In this document: one piece after another, positions 47,909 to 58,752 of the stretch
Layout: the number at the start of each line of letters is the position of its first letter
Numbering within the stretch: position 1 is the first letter of the stretch
NCBI GenBank assembly: GCA_016165875.1
Contig: JABBOT010000022.1
Coordinates: 2,073,333 to 2,137,332 of the forward strand
Direction: 5' to 3'
DNA length: 64,000 bases
From: Acanthopleura granulata
Taxonomy: Eukaryota > Mollusca > Polyplacophora > Chitonida > Chitonidae
The notes under the pieces: generated by a model
Told to the model about the DNA's origin: nothing
The model's input: only the letters and a program-made list of their open reading frames with translations
Databases searched by the model: none
Program-made: the position numbers and the translations under genes

Positions 47909-48223
47909 CTTGATGGGGTCATCTGCGGAGTCTTCTGATATGTTTTCCGGAGGTGACTGGAAGGATATCTTGGCTTGTGTCACCATGACTTGGTGCTTCT
48001 CCCTTAACGTCTGTAACTCTCTCAATCCAGCCAAGCTGGCCTCCAATCTCGACTTCAGACGATCCGGTTTCTTGAACGAAGGAACTCGAATGTTTCCTGG
48101 TAATTCGGCCAAAGACCGTTTCCGAAATGTCGGTCGGTATTGTTGCCCCATGGTTACGTTGTTTTTGGGGTTGTATCTAGAGGTGAAACTCTCAACACTG
48201 GAATTTTCCAAAACTGCCTGCAT
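47909..48223 (-). CDS. Serine-rich disordered protein, first coding exon
   Basis: The exon encodes 105 residues and ends in phase 0 at AAG|GTTAGT (donor at 47908), matching the acceptor at 38569. The ATG has A at -3, and an in-frame TGA lies seven codons upstream, so this start is well supported. The N-terminal 45 residues are basic and polar. Residues about 54-85 (RLKSRLEASLAGLRELQTLR then EKHQ) look like an amphipathic helix or short coiled coil, followed by an acidic linker ending DDPIK. The two exons together give about 840 residues. The protein family is not recognised. Confidence 0.78.
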
Positions 48224-48620
48224 AGTGACACAGAGACCAGCTCATTCTATACATGTATGTCTTATATCTTCTTGTTACAGGCTTGCAAACGAAACTGATC
48301 TATATACTTGGGCTTATGTAACGTTTAAGCCAAAAATCCGGTCGGAAATCGGCAGCTTTTGCTCATTACACACTTTGTCTTGCCCCAAAGTCGTTGTCTT
48401 TACCCGCAGAAGCCTGCCAAAGTACACTGTCCGTCTGAAATCCGCATCCGCTCCGTAATGATTTCAACTGTCGTCTGCTCCTCTCAATTTTAGCCGTGCG
48501 CGTCCGTGACCCAGGCTAAGGTTAAGAAACACTTCCTCTCCGTCGCACGAAAACGTCTGTTAAAGACCTTTGATTATTTTTTATTCTATCTCACAGGTAA
48601 ATTAGAGGTTAAGTTAATAT
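48224..48620 (-). promoter_or_regulatory. Probable promoter region of the serine-rich gene
   Basis: Upstream of the start codon, a CpG-rich patch occurs at about 48494-48570 with GCCGTGCGCGTCCGTGACCC and TCCGTCGCACGAAAACG, against an otherwise AT-rich background. No TATA box is obvious. The extent is a guess. Confidence 0.3.
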
Positions 48621-49279
48621 ACAAACGCACGAGGCTTGATCAGTTTCGGTCAGGTAAACAAATCAGGTGATTTGAATGCGGGTAGACCGATAAACGAATC
48701 AGTCACCACTCACGCGTCTCGTAAGAATAAAAAAAAAAGAACACGATCAGTTCCTACCTGGCGAATGGCAAACAAACCAAGTCAAGTTGAATCATTCGAA
48801 GAAAAAAAGGTTCCTGTGTTTTCCTTTACACTGACAGCCCAGGGAAAACCTCTATTTTTGATGATGTCTCTCTTCCGAACGGTGACGGTAATAAAGCCTA
48901 ATACCTGGAAATCTCGCTTCTGTGTAAAACTGTACGATCACGGAGCTTTTGGCTGTAGAATGGTATATCTTCTAGCTATATGCACTATCAGTAGCCCCTC
49001 CAATACAGGTATAGACTCTCCAATATGCACACGCGTCAAAAGCTGTGTCAGGTAGGTACGGTTATAACCCAGGCCGCAGACAGACGGACAACCTAAACAG
49101 GTTTACTATCACCGCAGCGAGTTCAGTGAGGCCCACCCCTCACGACTGCCGGCTAAGGTATGGTATGTGTGTGACTGAGCGACCCACTATTTACCCGCTG
49201 ATCCCGTGACCGCATGAAGGGGCATTGCTGTATACGAGGCTCTTACAACTGTAGTCGGTAGGGGGGCTGAAGTGATTGC

Positions 49280-49640
49280 GCTGTACACCGGCCTCCATAC
49301 ACCTTTTATCAAAGCTCAATTAAGCGTGCAGCCGCTGGAGGCCCAATCAGAGGGATTATGGGTTTGGGGAGGAAAGCCCATGCGGCTATGGTTTTAAGAT
49401 GATACGATTACTTGATCTGGTTTTCTAACTTAACACGACAAGCTGTAAAAAGCCACATAACCTGTTTCTGAGGGCATGATTGCAATTTACATGATTACCT
49501 GTATGTTTAATCAAACACGACACACAGGTGAGATTATTTCCATTAACGACCTGATTGACTTTCCTTGATTAATTTTCCTTGAAATAATCCATGGTCATTT
49601 TCAATTTGTCTTTATCATGTAGAGTTAAAACGCCTACAGT
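49280..49640. promoter_or_regulatory. Candidate upstream enhancer-like cluster
   Basis: Within 360 bases there is a TCF/LEF-like ATCAAAG, a homeodomain/NK-like CTCAATTAAG, a CCAATCAGAG box, an Otx-like GGATTATGG and, further right, TGATTGACTTTCC and TTGATTAATTTTCC. It lies about 1.1-1.4 kb upstream of the serine-rich gene. Motif clustering alone is weak evidence. Confidence 0.25.
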
Positions 49641-50283
49641 AGATATGCCCGTGCAATGTTAGCGGGAGTTCAAAATAGAAACTTGTAAATGAAAACTGTC
49701 GTGAGCCTGCACAACTTTGTGCAATAGACTTTGACCTGATTTCGTGTGGTTACGTCTTTGTGTTTACTTCAAAAAGCCTGTTGTGATAACCGAGATCGCT
49801 CGTCATTCCAGGCCCACAAACGGGCTCCACGCGTGTAACGTCGGCTTGTAATAAGTCTGGGCCGGCCTGCATGCGTGGTCCCCTCCACTGACAGCCCCAG
49901 GCGATTTGCCTGTGACAAGAGGCTACGTCGTCTTGGGATGCCCACTTCATACCTACTTCACCATATTAGCCCCTTCTGACATGGCCTGACGTCTGACAGC
50001 TTTGAACGGGCCAGATTCGTGTCAGCTCTTGGCAATGACTTAGATAAAACCCGTGTTTGGCATTCAAGGGACATAAAATCAGATCTGCACTATCTTCAAC
50101 GCAATACTCCATAAGCCCGTGGCATCTCGTGCGTGCATGAAGTGGGCAAATATGTACACACACATACACCTGATCGTACATGTAGACACAATTAACGTGG
50201 GAATACTGACATGATTATTAATTAAGTGGTACTGTAGGATTCCGAGGCTAGCGATCGCTATAAGTATCTATAACCTGTTGGTT

Positions 50284-50850
50284 TTGTGAACAGTCACAAT
50301 CAAAACGCGACTAAGATACCTATATTTATATTTCACCCCAAAACATTCACTGACTACAAGTTTGAAACTTAATTCAAGTTTATTTACTATTTATATGTAT
50401 TTATTTCTTCTATATTCCTTTGGGATCTGGGTTTGGAAATGGTTCTTGGAGGCTTTATAAACATCCTTGTCTATCACATCAACACGGTGCTTTAATGAAC
50501 AGTTGTAATCAAAGGTCAACTGGGATACCTGTATTTGTATTGAAGCTAAAGTTATTCACAGACTATTTACAGAGTTTGATTTTAATTCGCCTTTATTAGC
50601 TATTTGTACGTATATATTTCTTTTTTACATATACTTTTTCAGAACTCGTTTTCGACAACGGGTTTTGCAGGCTCCATCGACATGGTGGGTTGATTAACAG
50701 TTGCAATCAAAGTCCAATTCAGGTACATATTTTAGTAAACGATAGTTTAAACCATGGCACGAAATACTATTTGGATAATATACTAATCGAGTTTATTTCT
50801 TTGGAACATTTCTTGCACTTTTCCGGCATCATGGGAAACTCTTAACTCCT
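50284..50850 (+). repeat. Dispersed repeat family F, tandem copies of about 205 bp
   Basis: The GAACAG-x-x-x-CAATCAAA anchor occurs at about 50288, 50497 and 50695. Between anchors the units share ACTAAGATACCTATATTTAT, CACTGACTACAAGTTTGAAA, AGTTTATTTACTATTTATAT and a CATCGACATGG-type junction. The copies are diverged, with roughly three-quarters of positions alike in the best blocks. The same unit occurs once at 8250-8398. Confidence 0.72.
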
Positions 50851-53800
50851 TCCTGGCTTCACAATTAAGGATCCGTGACAATTTCTTATTTTATACACTT
50901 CCTTAGTTGTTCAAGGATATGCGTTGAACGCTGTTTGGAAATTGGCATTACGAACGTTGAACCGGGACGTTTGCTATAGTTAAGGGCTGGAATGCGAATA
51001 TCTATTTCGACGCCTAGATCCATTCATAACACATAGATATGGCCGCACGTTGAGACATTACGTTATAGACTATATTTAGTTCTTTTTTGTATATATAAGG
51101 TAGACAATGGGTAGACATGTATTACCTCTACGGCGTGTCCATTCGATCTAGCATAGGATTATTACCATATATAGACCACGCATATACCCAATTGTCTACG
51201 CATTGTAAAGCTCGGGCAGCGATAGTTGACACGTAGAGGCCTACCTATCGGTATATGAACAATCAGAGGGTGATCGATAACTGATGATGAGCTGAATATA
51301 ATCGTCAGGTACAAGTAATCAGTTCACTCGGTCCCCTGGTTCATAATTACGACTATTGTTTGATTTATTGATGTTTTGATTGATTTACTGACCTGCCCTT
51401 AATTCCACTACACACTTCCTTCATTGCAAGATGGGCTATGAACAAACGATAGGAAACAATATATGAAACGCTGAATCACATTCATCCGAACATGTATCCT
51501 AGATAGGCCTACTGCCATAACGGATCGTCATAAAAACAAACAGTAATTACAGTATATAATGATATAAAAGCAACCAAGAGACTTCTACATGTACCGACGG
51601 TAAACGTTATGGAATCCTTCTTGGTATATGGACTTAAAATGCATTACTCGACATGCAATGAAAAAGGGAAAGGAATAAAAGTGCAGAGCGCCACGGACGC
51701 ATATTTTGGCAACACTGCGGCAAACAATCCGCCTCCCTCCCGTACCTCATTTCATAAATCAAAGAGATGCTGGTATTTCATCAGTTTCGAACATCCCTGA
51801 CTCCGATATTCTTTTCCATCTCCGCAATTCACTAACCACACCTTGGACCCGTTTTACAAAGCTGTTGTAGCACTACGCCAAGCTCATTTACCATGGCGAC
51901 GTGTCTCTTTGCTGTATGTTGCCATGGAAGTTGCACCAGGCACAATTTGCGACTGCCAAAAGGAAAAATGACGCCTTATTCGCGCGGCAATAACTACAGG
52001 GGTAACTTTGTCACTATCTAAAATAAATCTTTACAGGGGTGCGATGCCTACACGCAAGCCTGATAAGTTGACTTTATCTGTGGTTAACATTGAGCTAACA
52101 CGATGATACAGTCAGTTGATACCACACCTTTAGCCACAGTGGATATCTTGTCGGATCACCGTGATTTGAATAATAATTACACACCATTATCATACTAATA
52201 GCAAATTTTAGCTTTTCTCGTTAAAAACAAATATGATACAGATAGATAGGTCATAGACGTTGTGTTATCAGCCTGGATAATCTTGCAGGATCCCCGAAAA
52301 TGTATAAGTAGTTCGTTTGAACATTTCTGTTATATTTCACGGTTACCGGTTTTATGATATAGTTATCTGTTAAATTTGGCACGTCTGCATTATAGATATA
52401 GCATACAGACTTTGATAGTATCTCAGATAAGACGTCCACGCCAGCTTCGAAGTGTATAGACCTTAACGCATTACCGGAAACACCTCAGTCCTGTAGCACA
52501 GTCCCACAGCCAAAGGGTGACAAATTAGGAGTTTGCTTATATTCTAATCTGTAACGGCACAATCAACTTTTTAAAAATGTTGATAGCATCAACACTTCAT
52601 TTACAAGCCATTACACGCCATTCCATATTAGACGTTATAATGAAGAAATCAGTCGGTCTACTCTCTGATTGTGCTTTCCGTTGCCGAAAAATGATCAAGC
52701 GTCTCCCCCAAAACTGTCACCTCAGCACATCAGACACTGTCATCTTTTAACATGTCAGGAACAAACCATATACTTTATCCCAGTATCTGTATATTTGCGA
52801 CAACTGACTTGATACAGACTCTGAAGATAACAGAATTCAGCACATGATTACATATTCCGATGAATACAGTCTTTAACACTGCACATATATACTATGGGTT
52901 TGTTCTTTTTATCAAAACAAACTAGTTTATCTCACATATATAAAGAACCATTCAACTTTAGAGTTTCATCTGTAGGTAAAAAGGTTCTGTCACATTGTTA
53001 AACATCACATTCGTTTTACATAAAACATATCTTTGTTATGACATGGTCAGGTATACACTGGATGATCTTTGACCCACACACTTCTGCATGCATATATATT
53101 TTTCGCTGTATAAAAGCGCGAATATAATGTAGCATAAAGCAGATGGCGTTTTGGCGAGGCTAATGTTACTTATTTTACTATATCGCCTTTATACAGCTGA
53201 CCATCACCATCCTGATCTCTGGTACACAACGCTGGCTTTCATCCAGTCACCATATTAAAGAAACGATGTACCCAATAAAGACATGAGATTTTAGATATAT
53301 ATGTATATATATATAATTGTCAAATAAATGAGTTAAATCGGGTTCCTGTTTAAGTTCAAATGGCGTACAAAATTAACAATCATTATTGTGAAAGATTAAA
53401 AGGCAACTCTTTATAAATTATTTATTGGTGTACCACATAGCACCGCAGAGCAACTATATATTTTTATACTTCCACATAATGTTCTTTTATTGACGGCTAT
53501 AAAGTATAAACACTTCTCTCCATATGGGACCTCGATTGTGCATGCATTAAAGATATGTATGTAGATCTTAAGGCGATTAGGTAGCGGTAGTTTATCTGTA
53601 CTGAACTTCAACACTTTATTGTTGGGTGTAGTCGGCCTGATCAAAGCATTGGCTTAAGGGAGGCTCACTTAGGCGGTTCTCGCCTGCCTACCTGGTCATA
53701 TGCATGCGTGCATCCTTTAATACTTACCCATACATAAACGGATACAAATTACAGTCGTGAATTCCATATGCATTATTCGCTGGACGTTTTCCACCGTAAC

Positions 53801-54625
53801 CGCCCCCACAGTTCTAAACTATAGATACACCAAAGACGAGGTCGTTTATATTTAGCAATGGTACTAATCTCCGCGTTTAAACAGTGTATATACTTCATAT
53901 ACAGGCTCTCATTCAGCGCTGCGTATATATATATTTAAAATGCAGGCTCCCTTAAATGCTATACAGTTCAAGAGAGGCTCGAGTGCCAGGTCACTTATCA
54001 GAGTCTTCGTTGACGCTTGAAATGACATTGTGCTTTACCACTGCTAGCCTATTGATATGGAACAATTGTATGGACACAGCTATCCCGGTCAATGACCCTT
54101 TACGGTCAAATAAATATCAGTATTACACCGCGTCTTCCTGAAATTACAACAACAACAACAAACCGTCCATCTAAACGATGCAAGCATTTCTTTCAGCTCT
54201 AATTACTTGTAATTACTCGTTCTCAATGACTTAAACATTGAGAAGGGTCCTTAATATAATAAACTTCAATATTATTCTCAAGAGGAATATCCCTGTGCAC
54301 CCAGGTTCATTCGGACTTGGCTATGATGTGAGTACCTTTCCCGTGTCTGAAGGTTCAAACCCATTCTACTGCTTTTTTCAACCGAAGTTTTCGGTCTAAA
54401 TACGGCAAGTTAAAGCAGATTCTTACCGTTGATGCTTAATGTTCGGTTGTCTGTAACACATTCAGGTTCCTTAGGCTTCTTGCATGTGATCCTTCACCTT
54501 TCCTTAGGCACATACACCTATGTGCAATGCTTTGTTTCCTCCCTCTTCCTTCTGTTGTTTATAATATCTTTAATTGCTCACATGCGCTTCTTTCTCTGCA
54601 TGGTGCCTTCGACATATTTATCTGT
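50851..54625. other. Intergenic, no gene seen
   Basis: There is no recognisable coding content. At 51887-51933 two X-box-like sequences lie in opposite orientation (TTTACCATGGCGAC and GTTGCCATGGAAGT). TATA runs occur near 53085, 53295-53316 and 53922-53934. A tRNA-like box B (AAGGTTCAAACCC) is at about 54351. Confidence 0.4.
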
Positions 54626-55120
54626 TTCTTTGTATTTCTCTCTAGTGTCTGTGATATTTTTGTGTGATTCTTCCTACTTCTCTCTGGTGTTTGCGACATG
54701 TTGATGCGTTTCTTCACACTTCTCCTCTGTGTTTGGGATTTATTTTATGTGTTTCTTTACACTTCTCTTTTGTGCCTGTAATGCCTTTGTGTGGTTCTTC
54801 CTACTTCTCTCTGGAGTCTGCGATACTTTTGTGTGGCTCTTCACACTTCTCTCAGGTGTCTGATATTTTTTTGTGGTTCTTCCTACTTCTCTCTGGAGTC
54901 TGCGATACCTTCATGTGTTTCTTCACACTTCTCTCTGGATACACTTGTGTGGTTCTTCCCACTTCTCTCTGGACTCTGTCATACTTCTGTGTGGTTCTTC
55001 AAGCTTCTCTCTGGAGTCTGTGATACTTTTGTGTGGTTCTTCCTACTTCTCTGTGGTGTCTGTGACACCTTCGTGTTTATCTTCCTACTTCTCCCAGGTG
55101 TCTGTGATAATTTTATGCGA
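54626..55120. repeat. Minisatellite, about twelve 42-bp units, pyrimidine-rich
   Basis: The motif TTCTTCCTACTTCTCTCTGG starts at about 54626, 54668, 54710, 54753, 54795, 54837, 54877, 54919, 54953, 54995, 55037 and 55079, mostly 42 bp apart with one 34-bp unit. The plus strand is strongly CT-rich. Open frames with a 14-residue period arise from the unit length and are not called as genes. Confidence 0.92.
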
Positions 55121-56180
55121 GTAGTTGTTCACATTTCTACATTTTACCGTTATGTAGTTCTTTACAATTCTTCATAGGGTTTTTCAACAGGCAGAAAAAT
55201 ATTTCATTGCGATATCAGAGTGGGTTTTCATTTCTCGCACTTAATTGTTTCGTTATGACATATGTATCCTGTATTCCTGTAATTACAGTGTTTATTTCGC
55301 ATTAATGTTTTACTTTTATATCGATGGTTTTCAAGGGTTTTTTCTGGGTTTTTATCTCGAACTACACATACATTAAATCCCGTCTTTTCTTCTCAAAACT
55401 TCAAACTTTGTTTTATTTCAAACCTACATATTTGGACGGTACTTGTCCCTGTCTCATCTACCTGTGAAATGAAAACTAAGCATTCTTGTTTCCATTCCGG
55501 TGATGTTTTTGTAACTAACAGTAGCCCCATTGTTTCCTTTCATTAAAGAACTCGCGACGGGTTTCCAGGCCTCTCTGATGACACTCCATCGTTGTGTTGT
55601 GTTTGTAAATACCATTGAATTGGCAATGCTATTACATAATGTCAGTGTAGTAAACAGTACTAATCCCATCCCCTGTTTGAACTGCCGATGTGTTCGCTAA
55701 AACACATGCCTTGAGGGTGTATGCGTGTCTTGTCCCGGCGTACAGAAGCTGTGAACTTTAATATCACTAGCCTTAAGTTCAAACAGGCCGCAAACAGGTG
55801 TGATTCTTAAGGTTCAAAAAGTCAGGATCTTGTGGAGTTTTTGTCCCATACGACTTCAATCTATATTAAAATTTTACAATTTCCCAAATCTCACCTATAT
55901 GGCTAGCTACCTGTGCTATCAGGTATGAGCAGAGCGTTAATCCGGAAGGCGGATTATACCCATACTGTTACCTGCTGATTGGGTGGTCAATTGCAATCAG
56001 GAATCCCACTACCCCCTACAGGTGTGATACGTGTTGCACGTTGGCACAAGACTTTGCACACCTCAATCTACAGTTCCAGATCCACAGGTACATTATCCTT
56101 TGTCTTTAAACTTTACACCTGAGACTCTTTATTGGGGAACTTTCTGGGAACCGGACTTCTTTTGTTTGCCAGCAATGGGG
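55121..56180. other. Intergenic, no gene seen
   Basis: Short frames on both strands lack domains. Nothing repetitive or regulatory was recognised with confidence. Confidence 0.35.
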
Positions 56181-56485
56181 GCTTTGGCAAAATTTCAACA
56201 AAGAATTAATAGTCTGGGAAAATCGAAAAATATTTGAAGAAACTTTAGACATTAAATAAGGGTGATGTTAAATATGCAAATATTGTCCACTGATAAGGGT
56301 GTATTTTAAAAATGATCTTACATTACACAGGATGAATCTGCACGCAAAATTTTATCAAAATCGGTCAATATTTAGAGGAATTACTATACGTAAATCAAAA
56401 GAGCGATGGGTGAACTAACCGGTGGACAGGTAGACAGACGGACAAACCCAAATCAATAAAAAACATATGCCAGTTTGCCATGTCT
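56181..56485 (+). repeat. Molluscan-type interspersed repeat (GGACGGACAAAC tail)
   Basis: GCAAAATTTTATCAAAATCG then GTCAATATTTAGAGGAATTA, followed by GGACAGGTAGACAGACGGAC and AAACCCAAATCAATAAAAAA then CATATGCC, follows a repeat I recognise from mollusc genomes. In those, a conserved AT-rich body ends in a GGACGGACGGAC-like stretch. The family name is not known to me and the 5' limit is uncertain. Confidence 0.6.
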
Positions 56486-58452
56486 TTATTTCTGAATAAA
56501 TCCAGGTCAAGGCTTTTCATGTATAATTTGTCATTAATTTGTTTCCAGTCATATCACATAACTTTTAACTTAAAATGCGTATTTTCCGATTTGGATTTTT
56601 TAAAATTTTACCCGATTCATGTAGGATAGGAATGGAGACAAATAATCGACCTATATGCATATTAATAATGATTTAGTTTTGAATTTTGCTTATTTTTACT
56701 CATTTAATTATCAAATTTAGGTGGGAAGTTATATATATATTGATGTCCCTCCCCTCAACCCCATGCATTAAGGTGAGCGTGAGAAAGTCGGGGGTGGGGG
56801 ATATCCTGCTGGGCGTCTAAAAATTCAGTGATATCTGGAATACCGTATCCCATATGATACACTGACCACCCACTTCCCTCTCGCCTCTCTCTCCCTCCCT
56901 CTCTCTCTCCTCGAAGACATATGTGCCCTTACAGATCGTTTCAATATGAAAATTATACTATCTGTCTTGAAAAAAATAGCAAAAAATATACCAACAATTT
57001 CCTTCGCAAAATGAAGTCAACGCCATGCATGCATTGTCGTGCTTGTATATTCCCTAAGTCTTCTAATCTGCAGGGCAGATATTAGTAAGAGTTGAATGCC
57101 AAAAACTACATTTCAGTATCATTTTTTCCCCTGGAAAAGTAAGGATATGGCTACATTATTCATTAGATAGACCCCCCATGAATTCATACAGGTTTTTATA
57201 TTGTTTCTTCCGTTGACAAAGATTCAACAAGCATTATGTGCAAGTTTCTGAATAACATGGCAAAATACATGTACAACTGTGAAGTTGAAATTTATGCGTA
57301 TCCATGATACAACACACGCCAAAGTTGACAACACACATTATCAAACCTTGCTTATAAATCCAAGTATCTGTGGCTTCAAGTTTAGTGAAGTCATAAATTC
57401 ACACAGGTAGTTGTATGGCAATAATATCTGCTTGTCACGTTCTGCTGTACCCATGGTTTAAGAGATTTATTAGGCTTCGGGTCAGTGTGCCCCAGAAAGA
57501 GCCGGGTGCAAGTAAACAGTCAAAGCTTCAAAGCACAGCCGAGTTTATCAGTTTATTGGTGTTTGTGAGAAATCTTTAAAGATTAACCCATGCAGGAAAC
57601 ATTCAGCAGACAAAACAAACGAAACTCCACAATGCTCATATGTGGCTTCTCCCAGTAAGGCCTATGTATATAATTGGAAGTCATGTATATCTATATAACA
57701 CCTCATAAAAACATCTTTTAAAAAAATTCTTTCTTACATAGCGGAATGGAATCAATATTCTGAGGCACAATTTATATCTGTATGCGGGTGATAAAAACAT
57801 TCTACGCGCGCTCTTCGGCGCCGGGGAACGAAAAAAGCACGTACGGCACGAGATTTCAGTATACAACGCAGATCTAGTCTGTATAACTACAAATGGGCCG
57901 GTTTCAAGACTTGTGCACGATATCGAAAGCTGGGGGGTCAGTGTAAAATACTGAATATTACTAAAAATAAGCTCCAAAGAGTTGGGAATTGCGACCAAAA
58001 AGATACGCTCGGCGCATTTTGTGTATATTGTAACAATCGCTATAGGGTTACACGTTAATTGGGGTTAATAAATTGTGACCAGTGCATAGGCCATCAAATC
58101 ATCAGTATTAATTTTGACAACAAATTCGAACTCTGTGTAATGCATAATATATAATTTATGTGATTTGCTTTACTATTATTATTGGTGGTTTACGCCGTGC
58201 TTGGCTGTGATGCGGTGCATCTCTTGTGATAATACTATATCAAATGAACCAGCGAGAGCAGGAACAGGACACACTAACACACTGAACGGTCTATAGTCGT
58301 TTTTTTTAAGAACCCATTACCTAACTTAGCCTGCACTGACCTGTACACGACTCCTTATATACTGCTAAATTTTCCTACACACCCGTAAACCTAACTGTCG
58401 ACAAAGAAGTCATACATTCCTCGGCGTCAAATTTTGATTAATTTCCAATAAA
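56486..58452. other. Intergenic, no gene seen
   Basis: A CT-rich simple run occurs at about 56876-56914. No gene or repeat family was recognised. Confidence 0.35.
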
Positions 58453-58520
58453 AAAACAACAACAACCCCCCCCCAAAAAAAACAAAACAAAACCCCAAAA
58501 ACCAAAACCCCAAAAACATA
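58453..58520. repeat. C/A simple tract with C4A4-like words
   Basis: The plus strand alternates A-runs and C-runs, including a 9-base C-run and two AAAACCCCAAAA words. The minus strand therefore has several G-tracts (GGGG, GG, GGGG, G9) separated by T-runs and could form a G-quadruplex. Low-complexity origin is the default explanation. Confidence 0.7.
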
Positions 58521-58582
58521 AACGAAAGCATAATTTACCTTTGTAGATTGATGGTTCCTGCCATCCAAAAAGTGCGGAAAAT

Positions 58583-58752
58583 GTCATTAATTAATTTATT
58601 TGTTTACCTGATTGTTACTTAGCTCAGCCGCCATACTAAAAAATGTTTTACTTACAAAATGGCGGTCATGCAGTTTTATCGGTGGAGGAAATCGGAATGA
58701 CCGGGATAAACCATTAACCATTGGCAAGTTACTGGCAAACTTGCGTGGGGCA
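58583..58752 (-). repeat. Diverged SINE family A copy, reverse orientation
   Basis: The family order is retained: TTAATTTATTTGTTTACCTG, CAGCCGCCATACTAAAAAAT then GTTTTACTTACAAAATGGCG, GGTGGAGGAAATCGG, GGGATAAACCATTAACCATT and CAAGTTACTGGCAAACTTGC. Substitutions are numerous and the tRNA-like head is lost. Confidence 0.55.

Noticed and set aside
54664..55177. Long hydrophobic-looking frames in several phases
   Set aside because: Codon phases of the CT-rich 42-bp minisatellite; several overlapping frames are open at once, as expected from repeat structure.
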